Below, piece after piece: positions 7,713-17,192 of a stretch of DNA of 37,682 nucleotides (its first letter is position 1; each line of letters starts with the position of its first letter). Where the stretch lies: positions 1 to 37,682 of the forward strand of contig CALXRY010000163.1 in the NCBI GenBank assembly GCA_944390955.1, given 5' to 3'. The translations under genes were made by a program, and so were the position numbers. The notes under the pieces were generated by a model. It saw nothing but the letters and a program-made list of their open reading frames with translations, had not been told where the DNA came from and ran no database searches. Source of the DNA: an uncultured Clostridia bacterium. Its GTDB lineage: Bacteria > Bacillota > Clostridia > UBA1381.

Positions 7713-9518
7713 CTATTCCTCCCACATATTTCTTTCCCTGAGCAGGGCCTCTTTTTCCTTCATGAATTCCGAAAGCTTTATAAGGTCCTTTTCGCCGTCG
7801 ATCTTCATCTGAAGTCTTTCAAGCTTTATATTATAAAGGAGCTCTCGGACGGTAAGCTCGTCACCGCTGTAGATCTCCATATTATAGAATACTGACGAGG
7901 CCTCGTTCTCGAGCTTTGTATCTCCCGAAAACTCGTTAAGTATCGCCGCCTCGTCCGGCGTCCTGCCGCTTTCATAGCAGTCATAGAGCGCCTTTGCAAG
8001 ACGCCTATACACATCCGTTGAAAAATCGGAGCTCTTAATCTCCGCGCTTACCATACGGTACAGCTTTTTTGACGATGCTATGAGCGACAATATGCGTTTT
8101 TCCGCCGCCAGCAGAGCGGCTGTCGTTTTATCCTCATTTTTTTCTTCGCGCCGCGGGCGGTCATTGCTTCTGCGCTCCATGAGCTTCCAGCTGCTGTCCT
8201 GCCGCCCCGCGGACTTGTTCTTATAGCTGGCGTATATCGCATCCTTTGAGACTCCCGTCTCATCGGACAGCTTTTTTATATAAGCGTCCACCTCAACGGC
8301 GTCGGGAACGCTCCTTAGAGCCTCCGCCGCCTCTGAGATAAACCTCACCTTCCCGTCGGTGTCAGTAATATCATATTTGCTTTTTATAAGAGATATTCTG
8401 AATTCCGTGGACGGGACGGCTTTTTTTACGGCTTCCTTAAAGGCAGCCGCGCCGTTTTTGACTATGTATTCATCAGGGTCCTTCGCCCCCTTGAGCCTCA
8501 TGACGCGCGCCTTTCCGCCTATCGAATTTATTATATCTATAGCCTTCAAGGCCGCCTTTGTTCCCGCGTCGTCGCTGTCGTAGCAGATTATTATCTCGCC
8601 CGCATACCTCAGCATCAGCTTCGCCTGATTTTCAGTTATCGCAGTCCCGAGCGTCGCTACCACATTGCTCACTCCCGCCTGGTACGTCGATATCACATCC
8701 ATATACCCCTCGCACAGGATGAGCTCGGATGCCTTTGAATTTTTTGCAATATTGAGCGAATAAAGATTTCGTCCCTTATCGAAGGCGGCTGTCTCGGATG
8801 AATTCAGATATTTCGGGATATTGAAGCCGTTGATCTCCTTTTGATTATGCATAACGCGCCCGCCAAAGCCTATCACATTCCCTCTCACGTCGATTATCGG
8901 GAACATTACGCGGTTCCTGAACTTGTCCATAACTCTGCCGTCACGCTCGACCGCAAGGCTTGCGTCCTTCATTTGAGCTTCTGTATAGCCCTTTCCCCCC
9001 AAAAAATCCACCAGCGCCGTTTTTTTATCGGTCTGCGGTGCAAAGCCGAGTCCGTAGGTTATAACCGTTTTCCAGCTTATCCGCCTATTTTTAAGATATT
9101 CCCTTGCCTCGGCTCCGATCCTCTCGTTTTTTAGGCAGTCATAAAAAAATCTTGCCGAGAGCTTATTCATTTCAATTATGAGCTTTCTTTTCTCACTGTT
9201 TTCGTCGTTATAGCCGCCCGACTCCGGAAGCACTATCCCCGCACGGTCAGCCAGTATCTGCATCGCATCGACAAAGCTCAGGTTCTCCGTCCTCATTACA
9301 AACTGAACGAGATTCCCGCTCGCTCCGCAGCCGAAGCAGTGAAAGAGCTGTTTTTCCCTGTTTACATGAAAGGATGGCGTTTTTTCTGTATGAAACGGGC
9401 ACAGTCCCATATAATCCCTGCCGGTTTTTTTCAGGTTAGTATATCTTGACACATAATCGACTATATCATTTTCCGAGCATATCTCGGCAAACAAATCGTC
9501 AGATATCCATTTAGGCAA
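7713..9518 (-). CDS. dnaG: DNA primase DnaG
   Basis: A 601-residue primase that makes RNA primers for replication. It has an N-terminal CHC2 zinc-binding domain (C40, H43, C61, C64), the RNA-polymerase domain with an EGYMDVIST TOPRIM motif and a downstream CYDSDDAGTKAA motif (DxD metal site), and a C-terminal helicase-interaction region. The start codon is TTG (9516-9518), supported by GGAGGAG 7 nt upstream; no ATG lies in a better position. It heads the dnaG-rpoD-prmA operon. I see AT-rich sequence upstream but no convincing consensus promoter. Confidence 0.96.
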   Translation of the reverse strand: MPKWISDDLFAEICSENDIVDYVSRYTNLKKTGRDYMGLCPFHTEKTPSFHVNREKQLFHCFGCGASGNLVQFVMRTENLSFVDAMQILADRAGIVLPESGGYNDENSEKRKLIIEMNKLSARFFYDCLKNERIGAEAREYLKNRRISWKTVITYGLGFAPQTDKKTALVDFLGGKGYTEAQMKDASLAVERDGRVMDKFRNRVMFPIIDVRGNVIGFGGRVMHNQKEINGFNIPKYLNSSETAAFDKGRNLYSLNIAKNSKASELILCEGYMDVISTYQAGVSNVVATLGTAITENQAKLMLRYAGEIIICYDSDDAGTKAALKAIDIINSIGGKARVMRLKGAKDPDEYIVKNGAAAFKEAVKKAVPSTEFRISLIKSKYDITDTDGKVRFISEAAEALRSVPDAVEVDAYIKKLSDETGVSKDAIYASYKNKSAGRQDSSWKLMERRSNDRPRREEKNEDKTTAALLAAEKRILSLIASSKKLYRMVSAEIKSSDFSTDVYRRLAKALYDCYESGRTPDEAAILNEFSGDTKLENEASSVFYNMEIYSGDELTVRELLYNIKLERLQMKIDGEKDLIKLSEFMKEKEALLRERNMWEE

Positions 9519-9864
9519 GCCGTTTCTCCTCCTTGATCAATGCAAAATACTCAATAATATATCTATTTCCTTTTATTACATTATTTATACTGCCATAAAC
9601 GACGGCAACATACCGTTCTTATTTATAATACCACGTTTCCGCCTTAAAATCCTTTATTTTTTTTGATTTTTTTCAAATTAACCGAATTAATACTAAATAT
9701 CGCCGATGAGTTACATTATGAAACACATGCGAAATTTACAATTACCACTGAATTTTTACTTGACAAAAACAACCACTGATAGTATCATAAAATCATAGAA
9801 ATTAAATAAGAAATAAGAAAACTATTTGACGCAGATCTTGCGAAAGGAGTTTACAGGCATAATC
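9519..9864. other. Divergent intergenic region between dnaG and the carbohydrate locus
   Basis: 346 nt, AT-rich, without a gene. It holds the dnaG leader on the minus strand (TTATA-rich segments near 9585-9640 but no clear -35/-10 pair) and a strong plus-strand promoter at 9760-9788. I looked for a palindromic operator for a sugar regulator and found none that I could defend. Confidence 0.6.
9760..9788 (+). promoter_or_regulatory. SigA-type promoter of the DUF5107-GH2 operon
   Basis: TTGACA (9760-9765), a 17-nt spacer and TATCAT (9783-9788) predict a leader of about 70 nt before the ATG at 9865. Confidence 0.75.
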
Positions 9865-12800
9865 ATGAATAAAGTAACAGCTTACACACAAATGACACCG
9901 ATACCGACTTATGAGGTCTCGGAGCCGAACAGGCTCCCGATGTTCCTCGACAAAAGAGTGTATCAGGGCTCGAGCGGAAAGGTCTACCCTTATGCCGTAA
10001 CTGAAAAAATATCCGACAAAAAAACAATAAAAGAATATAACGCCGTATATCTTGAGAACGAATATCTGCTTGTGATGCTGCTTCCCGAGATAGGCGGGCG
10101 CGTCCAGAGGATATTTGACAAAACAAACAACTATGACTGTGTATATTATAATGAAGTGATAAAGCCCGCGCTCGTCGGGCTTGCCGGTCCATGGATCGCG
10201 GGAGGGATAGAATTCAATTATCCTCAGCATCACAGGCCGTCGACATTTGAACGCGCAGATTTTTATATCGAAGAAAATAAAGACGGCTCCGCAACGGTGC
10301 ATGTGAGCGAGATTGATAAAATGTACCACATAAAGGGCATGACCTCCTTTACTCTGTACCCGGGCAAGGCATACCTTGAGGTAAAAGGACAGCTCTACAA
10401 CACTACAGGTCAAACGAAAACGTTTTTATGGTGGGCCAATCCTGCCGTTCCGGCAAACGAGCACACACAGTCCGTTTTTCCGCCGGACGTCCGCGCTGTA
10501 ATGGATCACGGCAAGCGCGATGTTTCCAAATTCCCAATCGCAACCGGGACATATTACAAGGTCGACTACGGAGAGGGCGTTGATATTTCACGCGTAAAGA
10601 ACATCCCCGTGCCTACGTCGTATATGGCGTATCATTCGGATTTTGATTTCCTCGGGAATTATGACCATGACCTCAAGGCGGGGCTGCTGCACGTCGCTGA
10701 CCACCACATCGCTCCGGGCAAAAAGCAGTGGACATGGGGCTTCGGAGATTTTGGTGATGCGTGGTACCACAATCTTACAGATGAAAACGGACCGTACACG
10801 GAGCTTATGACAGGCGTTTTCACCGATAACCAGCCCGACTTCACATTCCTTGCACCATACGAGGAAAAGACCTTCAAACAGTATTTCATGCCGTACAAAA
10901 ATATAGGCGCCATAAAAAATGCGACGATAAAAGCCGCGGTAAATCTCGAAACAGACGGCAGCGGCAAAGCTTTTGTAAAAGTATATGCTCCGGAAGAGAC
11001 CGAAGCGGTCATAACGCTCAAGGGGAAACTAAACGAATACATATCGGAGAAGACGGTCATCTCACCGCTCACAACATATGAGGGAGAAGCCGATGTACAC
11101 AGCGAAAATCCATGGGATCTTACGGTGACGGTAAGCGATGCAGACGGGAACGTGCTTGTAGCGTATTCGCCCGTAAAGCAGGAATTTGAAAAAGCGCCCG
11201 AACCGGCCAAGGCCGCAAAAAGGCCTGAGGAGATCGCATCGCTCGAGGATCTGTACCTGACGGCCGTTCATCTTGAGCAGTACCGCCACGCCACGCGCTC
11301 GCCCATCCCCTATTACCTTGAAGGCTTAAAGCGCGATCCGTCCGATATACGGCTCAATAACGGCTACGGAAAGGCTCTCTACAATATGGGGCTGTTTGAG
11401 GAAAGTGAAAAATATTTTAAAGCGGCCATAAAAAAAGCTACTTTAATGAATCCAAACCCCTACGACTGTGAGCCGTATTACAATCTCGGCATGTCGCTTA
11501 AGGAGCAGGGAAAATATGACGAGGCCTACAACGCATTCTATAAGGCGGTATGGTCATCGGCGATGCAGGACTGCGGCTTTTATCAGCTCGCCTGCATAGC
11601 GTCTGCCAAGGGCAAATATGAAGAAGCGCTTGAATTTGCGGAAAAGTCGCTCGTAAAGGGCTACCATAATTTAAAGGCGCGGAACCTCAGGACGGCGCTT
11701 TTACGGCATCTTGGCATAACCGACAAAGCTGTCGCCTTTGCAAAGGAAACGCTTGAGATAGACCCGATGAGCTACGGCGCACGGTACGAGCTTTTCAGGC
11801 TGACGGACGATTTCAAAGTCCTGAACACGCTTACTACAATAATGCAGAACGATCTTCAAAGCTATATCGAGCTGTCGATAAAATACAGCGAGGCGGGGCT
11901 TTTTGAGGATGCGGCAAAGGTTCTTGCTCTTATATCGCAGGCAGACAGGCGCATGCTTCATTATTATACGGCCTATTATTCAAACAGCTCCGTTGAGCTG
12001 GACATAGCGAAAAACTGTACCGACAAATACGACTTCCCCAACCGCCTGCATGATATAAAGGTCCTTGAATATGCGATAGAAAACAGCCCGTCAGACCCCC
12101 GTGCTCCGTACGACCTCGGGAACCTCTTGTACGACAAGGGTCAGTGGCAGCGCGCCATAGAGCTCTGGGAGCAGTCGGCTTCAATAGATGGCACACACGC
12201 AGAGGTGCACAGAAATATTGCGCTTGCATATTTCAACAGGCTGCACGACAGCGATAAGGCGCTCACGCATATGGAAAAGGCGCGCAGGCTCGCCCCTGAC
12301 GATGCAAGGATATTCTACGAGCTTGACTGCCTTTATAAGGAAACGAATTATCCCGTATTAAAGCGCGTCAATGCAATGGCGGCGGATATGCAGATGACGT
12401 CGTCGCGCGACGATCTCTATACGGAGTGCATAACGCTCGTAAATACGCTCGGAAAATACGAAAGAGCGCTGAAGCTTATAAATATGCACACCTTCCACCC
12501 ATGGGAGGGCGGCGAAGGAAAGATCACGTCCCAGTACAGACAGGCGCATATCGGGCTTGCATGCGAAGCTATAGACGCAGAGGATACCGAGGAGGCCGTA
12601 AAGCACCTTACGGCTGCGCTTTCATATCCCGAAAACCTCGGCGAGGGCAAGCTTTACGGAGCACTCGACAACGACATATATTACTATCTAGGCTGCGCAC
12701 TTGAGTCGACCGATAAAATACTCTCAAACGAATATTTTGAAAAGGCCTCCCGCGGTGATACTACCATAGATTCAGCCGTATATTATAACGACCGCCCGCC

Positions 12801-13182
12801 TGAAATGTTCTTCTATCAGGCTCTTGCCTTTGAAAAACTCGGGAACACAAAAAAAGCACGCAGCATGTATAATAAACTGATCGACTATGCGGAGGAGCAT
12901 ATGAACGATCACTGCGAAATAGATTATTTTGCCGTATCGTTACCGGATTTTCTGATATTTGAGACCGACATAGACGCGAAAAACAAGCTCCATTGCATAT
13001 TCATGGCGGCACTTGGTCATACAGGCTTCGGCAGAACGGAAAAAGCTCTCAAATATATCGAAGCAGGACTCAAGCTTGATAATGCTCATCAGGGACTAAA
13101 TATCCTGAAGCGGACTATCACCGGCGAAGGAGAAAAGCAGGAACCACGTGAAATAAAAAGAAATTATATATGGAGAAAATAG
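9865..13182 (+). CDS. DUF5107 domain protein with C-terminal TPR repeats
   Basis: A 1105-residue protein. The N-terminal part (about 15-360) is a DUF5107 domain, a beta-sandwich resembling aldose-epimerase/sugar-binding folds: LPEIGGRVQRIFDKTNNYDCVYYN, GPWIAGGIEFNYPQHHRP and FLWWANPAVPANEHTQSVFP are the conserved blocks. The remainder (about 440-1090) is a long series of TPR-like helical repeats (NNGYGKALYNMGLFEESEKY, YYNLGMSLKEQGKYDEAYNA). No signal peptide is visible, so it is probably cytoplasmic. It is joined to a GH2 hydrolase gene with no spacer, which suggests a role in breakdown of imported glycans; the activity is not known. The ATG at 9865 is preferred over an upstream TTG (9826) that precedes the GGAG at about 9846; spacing from this GGAG to the ATG (15 nt) is long, so the start is moderately certain. 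Confidence 0.85.
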   Translation: MNKVTAYTQMTPIPTYEVSEPNRLPMFLDKRVYQGSSGKVYPYAVTEKISDKKTIKEYNAVYLENEYLLVMLLPEIGGRVQRIFDKTNNYDCVYYNEVIKPALVGLAGPWIAGGIEFNYPQHHRPSTFERADFYIEENKDGSATVHVSEIDKMYHIKGMTSFTLYPGKAYLEVKGQLYNTTGQTKTFLWWANPAVPANEHTQSVFPPDVRAVMDHGKRDVSKFPIATGTYYKVDYGEGVDISRVKNIPVPTSYMAYHSDFDFLGNYDHDLKAGLLHVADHHIAPGKKQWTWGFGDFGDAWYHNLTDENGPYTELMTGVFTDNQPDFTFLAPYEEKTFKQYFMPYKNIGAIKNATIKAAVNLETDGSGKAFVKVYAPEETEAVITLKGKLNEYISEKTVISPLTTYEGEADVHSENPWDLTVTVSDADGNVLVAYSPVKQEFEKAPEPAKAAKRPEEIASLEDLYLTAVHLEQYRHATRSPIPYYLEGLKRDPSDIRLNNGYGKALYNMGLFEESEKYFKAAIKKATLMNPNPYDCEPYYNLGMSLKEQGKYDEAYNAFYKAVWSSAMQDCGFYQLACIASAKGKYEEALEFAEKSLVKGYHNLKARNLRTALLRHLGITDKAVAFAKETLEIDPMSYGARYELFRLTDDFKVLNTLTTIMQNDLQSYIELSIKYSEAGLFEDAAKVLALISQADRRMLHYYTAYYSNSSVELDIAKNCTDKYDFPNRLHDIKVLEYAIENSPSDPRAPYDLGNLLYDKGQWQRAIELWEQSASIDGTHAEVHRNIALAYFNRLHDSDKALTHMEKARRLAPDDARIFYELDCLYKETNYPVLKRVNAMAADMQMTSSRDDLYTECITLVNTLGKYERALKLINMHTFHPWEGGEGKITSQYRQAHIGLACEAIDAEDTEEAVKHLTAALSYPENLGEGKLYGALDNDIYYYLGCALESTDKILSNEYFEKASRGDTTIDSAVYYNDRPPEMFFYQALAFEKLGNTKKARSMYNKLIDYAEEHMNDHCEIDYFAVSLPDFLIFETDIDAKNKLHCIFMAALGHTGFGRTEKALKYIEAGLKLDNAHQGLNILKRTITGEGEKQEPREIKRNYIWRK

Positions 13183-15810
13183 ATGGAGCTTTTAGATCTA
13201 AGCGGCGTATGGCGCTATGATACCGATCCGGAAAATACCGGGATCGAAAAACAGTTTTTTAAGCGGAAGCTCAAGGGTGAGTCCTTCATGCTTCCCAGCT
13301 CATCATGTGAAAATAAAGTCGGTGGAAAGCTGAAAAAATACGAGAATCTCAACTCCGAATCTGTAAAATGTCTGCGTGAGCGGTATCAGTATATAGGCGC
13401 ACTGTGGGTCCAGCGTGAGATATACGTTCCGCCGTCCTTTGCCGGCAAGGCGGTAACGCTCTTTTTAGAGCGCGTCAATATGTCGTCGATGGTGTGGGTC
13501 GACGGCGAGCGCATCGGACGTGAGATGATCGAGCTTTCCGCTCCGCATGAATATGACCTTACCGACAGGCTTTCGGTTGGAGTACATACGCTCACGATAC
13601 GGCTTGACAATTCAAATTTATTAAATATCCACACCATGGCAAGCGGCTACAGCGACGATACCCAGGGCTTCTGGTGCGGCATCATCGGACGCATGGAACT
13701 CAGAGCTGAGGATAAAACGCGCATCGCGGCGCTGCATATATTCCCGCATAAAACCGGCTTTGATGTAAAGGCTGTGATAACAGGTACCTGCGCCGCTCCG
13801 AACGACAGGCAGATTGTCTCCATAACGCTTTCGCCAACAGCTCCCGACGGCAGGGAGCTGCGCAGTGACACACATTATATAACGCTTTACACCTCACGAC
13901 AGACGGTCAGGCTATCGTATGAATTTGACGAGCCTATTAAATACTGGGATGAATTTCATCCAGATCTGTACACGCTCCGCGCATCGCTTATGCATGACGA
14001 CGGCGAAAATAAAATTTTGGCAAAATTCGGGATGCGCACGATAGAAGTAAAAAACAAGCAGCTTACACTGAACGGAAAAGAAATTTCCCTGAGGGGAACG
14101 CTCGACTGCGGGATATACCCTAAGACGGGATATCCGCCGACCGATCTTGAGACGTGGCTCGACACAATGAAGACTATAAAATCCTACGGCCTGAACCATG
14201 TGCGCTTCCATGCATGGTGCCCTCCGGAGGCTGCGTTTGAGGCCGCCGACATGGTCGGGATATATGTTCTTGCGGAGATGCCGCTGTGGCTTAATTATGA
14301 TGTATGTCCTCTTGAGACGGGAGACGATCCGATACATAAATTTTATTATCATAACGAGGCTATGACAATATCAAAGACTTACGGAAACCACCCATCGTTT
14401 ATAATGTTCTCGAACGGCAACGAGCTGCTCGGAGATTTCGAGATGCTCGAGGATATTACGACGCAGATAAAGGCTCTTGACGACAGGCGGCTTTATACGC
14501 TGACCTCAAACTTTGACCGTCCTGTAACCGCAGCTGATGATTATTTCTGCGCGGCGGCGGCAAACGGACACAGAATACGCATGCAAACGTTTTTCGACAC
14601 TATATCTGAACACACGCGTCTTTCATATGATGATGCCGTTAAAGAAATGCCGGTGCCTATAGTTTCGTTTGAAGTCGGGCAGTACTGTGTGTATCCAAAC
14701 GTTGACTCCATTTCGGACTATGACGGGAACATGGCGCCCGTTAATTTTGAAGCGATAAAGACGGATATGATAAGACACGGGATATATAATAAGCTTGAAA
14801 AATATATCAAAGCGTCGGGCATGCTTGCCGCACTGCTCTATAAGGAGGATATAGAATGTGCGCTCAGAACGCACGATATGGGCGGCTTTGAGCTTCTCGG
14901 GCTCACGGATTACACCGGTCAGTCGACAGCCACGATAGGACTGCTTGATGTGTTCTGGAAAAATAAAGGCATAATAAGCTGGGAGGATTTTACAAAATTC
15001 TGCGATCATACCGTTCCGCTTATGAAGACGGACAGGGTATTCCGCTCGGACGATATTTTCCGGGCCGAGCTTGAGCTGTACGACTACAGCGAAAGCCCTG
15101 TTTCCGACCCGGCATTTACTCTTGAGATGTATGACGGCAGCACGCTTATGCACCGCGAACAGTTAAATGGCGGCCGCACAGAATTTCCTCTTGATTTTAT
15201 CAAAAAGCCGTCGAAAATAAAGACGGTATTAAAAGCCTGCGGCCATGAAAATTCGTGGGATATTTTTGTATACCCTCCGATCGGCGAGTATCCCGAGCTG
15301 AAAATTATCGAGGGAAACTCAAAGGCGCTTAAGGACATAATAAAAAACGGAGGAAAAGCCGTTGTTTCGGGAAAAAGGCTGAAAAAGCCGTACCAGGGAT
15401 ATTTCAGACCAGTATTCTGGTCGCCCGCATTTTTCAAAACAGACCGCTCATGCGGGATCATATGCGACACCGAGCACCCTGTCTTTGACTCATTCCCGAC
15501 AGATGCTTACGCCGATTTCCAGTGGAAGCACCCGCTTGATAATTCTGTAGGAGCCGACTTGACGGGTTTCCCGCGGGATTTTGAGACTATAATAGAGACC
15601 GTGCCGAATTTTTATGACAATACTCCGAGCTCGCCGCTTTTTGAGGCGCGGATAGGAAATGCCGATATATTGTTCTGCGGCTTTGACCTTGATACGGAGC
15701 ATAAATGCGTGCAGCAGCTCAGATACAGCATAGCACGTTATGCAGCGTCGGATAAATTCGCTCCAAAGCAGACGCTTGAACCGGAGATTTTCTTAAAGCT
15801 GTTCAAATAA
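13183..15810 (+). CDS. Glycoside hydrolase family 2 protein
   Basis: An 875-residue retaining glycosidase-like protein. It has an N-terminal jelly-roll sugar-binding domain (about 60-175, including WVQREIYVPPSFAGKAV), an Ig-like domain (about 180-290), a TIM barrel (about 290-560) and C-terminal domains. The barrel has the acid/base in SNGNE (E414) and the probable nucleophile in SFEVGQ (E497), the two GH2 catalytic glutamates. LNHVRFHAWCPPEAAFEAADMVGIYVLAEMP matches the GH2 signature region. No signal peptide is seen, so it likely acts on oligosaccharides in the cytoplasm. The exact substrate (beta-galactoside, glucuronide, mannoside or other) cannot be read from the sequence. The ATG directly follows the TAG of the DUF5107 gene, so translation is probably coupled. 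Confidence 0.9.
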   Translation: MELLDLSGVWRYDTDPENTGIEKQFFKRKLKGESFMLPSSSCENKVGGKLKKYENLNSESVKCLRERYQYIGALWVQREIYVPPSFAGKAVTLFLERVNMSSMVWVDGERIGREMIELSAPHEYDLTDRLSVGVHTLTIRLDNSNLLNIHTMASGYSDDTQGFWCGIIGRMELRAEDKTRIAALHIFPHKTGFDVKAVITGTCAAPNDRQIVSITLSPTAPDGRELRSDTHYITLYTSRQTVRLSYEFDEPIKYWDEFHPDLYTLRASLMHDDGENKILAKFGMRTIEVKNKQLTLNGKEISLRGTLDCGIYPKTGYPPTDLETWLDTMKTIKSYGLNHVRFHAWCPPEAAFEAADMVGIYVLAEMPLWLNYDVCPLETGDDPIHKFYYHNEAMTISKTYGNHPSFIMFSNGNELLGDFEMLEDITTQIKALDDRRLYTLTSNFDRPVTAADDYFCAAAANGHRIRMQTFFDTISEHTRLSYDDAVKEMPVPIVSFEVGQYCVYPNVDSISDYDGNMAPVNFEAIKTDMIRHGIYNKLEKYIKASGMLAALLYKEDIECALRTHDMGGFELLGLTDYTGQSTATIGLLDVFWKNKGIISWEDFTKFCDHTVPLMKTDRVFRSDDIFRAELELYDYSESPVSDPAFTLEMYDGSTLMHREQLNGGRTEFPLDFIKKPSKIKTVLKACGHENSWDIFVYPPIGEYPELKIIEGNSKALKDIIKNGGKAVVSGKRLKKPYQGYFRPVFWSPAFFKTDRSCGIICDTEHPVFDSFPTDAYADFQWKHPLDNSVGADLTGFPRDFETIIETVPNFYDNTPSSPLFEARIGNADILFCGFDLDTEHKCVQQLRYSIARYAASDKFAPKQTLEPEIFLKLFK

Positions 15811-15822
15811 CGGAGGATCATT

Positions 15823-16479
15823 ATGAAAATACTGAAAAAATGCAGAACACCATCAGGCAAAAAAAGCTCATCGCTTGAGCTGCTCCTTACAATGCTGGCG
15901 CTTGCGTTGGGCTGTGCCCTTGGGATATTGTCAAAATGGCTTGATGAGCTTACGATAACCGAGGGTATGGTTTTTGAGGACCTGCTTGAGATACTTGATC
16001 TCAGAAATGTATTTTCACGGATAAGCGTATGGGCGCTGGCTGCGCTCATCATTTCAGTACGCAGCAGAACGCCGCTGAGGGCGTCGGTAAACACCATGAT
16101 GTTCCTCGGCGGCATGATAATATGCTATTACGGATATACGATAATTTTCTCGGGATTTTTCCCGGCGTATTATATGGCTGTGTGGAGCGTCCTCGCCGTT
16201 CTCTCGTCGATACCCGCATATTTTTCTTGGTATTCAAAGGGAACGGGGACGTTTTCTATAGTTATGTCCGCATTCATACTCGGCTTTTTTGCTTCGCAGG
16301 CATTTTATTTTGGGCGCTGGTATTTCGGTCTGCACGAATGGGACTCGGTCATATGCTTCTTTGCAGCAGCTGCCGTTTTATACAGCAAGCCGAAGCCGTT
16401 TCTGCTGTCGCTTGTCGGAGCCTGCATCGCGGCTCCGGTAATAGACTGGCTCACACCGTATATCTTCGGCGGGCTTTAA
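15823..16479 (+). CDS. Small multi-spanning membrane protein of unknown function
   Basis: A 218-residue hydrophobic protein I do not recognise. After a basic N-terminus (KILKKCRTPSGKK) there are about six predicted membrane segments: around 20-38 (LLLTMLALALGCALGILSK), 68-80, 90-108, 115-133, 143-162 and 178-208. GGAGG lies 7 nt before the ATG and the gene starts 12 nt after the GH2 stop, so it is the third gene of the carbohydrate operon. A role in sugar transport is possible but no transporter motif is visible. It converges with folA, with a 4-nt overlap. Confidence 0.7.
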   Translation: MKILKKCRTPSGKKSSSLELLLTMLALALGCALGILSKWLDELTITEGMVFEDLLEILDLRNVFSRISVWALAALIISVRSRTPLRASVNTMMFLGGMIICYYGYTIIFSGFFPAYYMAVWSVLAVLSSIPAYFSWYSKGTGTFSIVMSAFILGFFASQAFYFGRWYFGLHEWDSVICFFAAAAVLYSKPKPFLLSLVGACIAAPVIDWLTPYIFGGL

Positions 16480-16970
16480 ATATCAGCTCTTTCATACACG
16501 ACAAAGCTGTACTCAAGACCAGTACGGCTTTTTTTCGTTTCGCTCTGCTCCTTAATATGCCATGCACTGTCGCTGTCAAGGTCGGGAAGAAACGTATCGG
16601 CTTCTCTTTCGGCGTTTATCTTTGTTATATACGCCCTTTTACAGTACGGCAGAAGCGTATTATATATCTCGCCGCCGCCTATGACGAATATCTCCGAATC
16701 GTATTTCTTCAGTTCCTCCATAAGTTCCTCAACGGAATGTACTGACGTTACTCCGTCTCTTGAAAAGTCCCTGCTTCGCGTCAGGACTATATTTACCCTG
16801 TCCGGCAGCGGTTTGCCGTCCGGCAGGGAATCAAGTGTTTTCCTTCCCATGACAACAACATTTCCAGTCGTCGTTTCCTTGAAATACCTCATGTCCTCCT
16901 TTATGCGGAACAGAAGCGAATTTCCGTTTCCTATCCCCCATGACGAGGACGCAGATGCTATTATATTCAT
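16476..16970 (-). CDS. folA: Dihydrofolate reductase
   Basis: A 164-residue DHFR that reduces dihydrofolate with NADPH. Diagnostic parts are the N-terminal IIASASSSWGIGNGNSLLF (Met20-loop region), a substrate-binding acidic residue in RIKEDMRYFKETT, the NADPH-binding VVMGRKTLDSLP, and FVIGGGEIYNTLLP. The start at 16970 is chosen because GGAGGG ends 7 nt before it; an ATG 15 nt upstream would overlap the Shine-Dalgarno. It is not next to thyA here. It converges with the membrane protein gene. Confidence 0.95.
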   Translation of the reverse strand: MNIIASASSSWGIGNGNSLLFRIKEDMRYFKETTTGNVVVMGRKTLDSLPDGKPLPDRVNIVLTRSRDFSRDGVTSVHSVEELMEELKKYDSEIFVIGGGEIYNTLLPYCKRAYITKINAEREADTFLPDLDSDSAWHIKEQSETKKSRTGLEYSFVVYERADI

Positions 16971-16992
16971 GATATTACCCTCCATTTATATG

Positions 16993-17192
16993 ATAAGATG
17001 CACCGCTTATCCAATATATTCTTAATACAAAAGAGAAGCCTGTCATCACTTTTGCTCCGCAAAAGCCAGCCCTCGGCTGTCCGCCATTCTTGGCGGTGAG
17101 CGCAGATTGTTGCTCGAAGGAATGATGACGTGTACTTTGTGTACTTCGAATTCCTGAGAGTTATAAGATGCGCCGCTTATCTTTTGTATTAA
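16993..17192. repeat. Hairpin-rich palindromic element A (MITE- or structured-RNA-like)
   Basis: A roughly 171-bp element bounded by 17-nt terminal inverted repeats with one mismatch (17022-17038, TTAATACAAAAGAGAAG; 17176-17192). Inside are stacked palindromes: GTCATCA/TGATGAC (17042-17048 and 17123-17129), CTTTTG/GCAAAAG-type stem near 17050-17065, AGCC/GGCT, CCGCC/GGCGG and GTAC-N5-GTAC (17132-17144). An 18-nt copy of ATAAGATGCRCCGCTTAT occurs just outside the left end (16993-17010) and again at the right end (17163-17180). The right terminal repeat contributes the TAA stop of the neighbouring cell-wall hydrolase gene. It carries no ORF. It shares its left end and the GTACTTTGTGTAC motif with element B at 21955-22150. 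Confidence 0.6.

Noticed and set aside
9826-9864. TTG start for the DUF5107 protein
   Set aside because: It precedes the GGAG site and has no ribosome-binding site of its own; the following 13 residues do not look conserved.
16993-17192. A CRISPR-like or tRNA-like reading of element A
   Set aside because: There is no series of equal repeats with spacers, and no cloverleaf or CCA end; the structure is a chain of different hairpins inside terminal inverted repeats.
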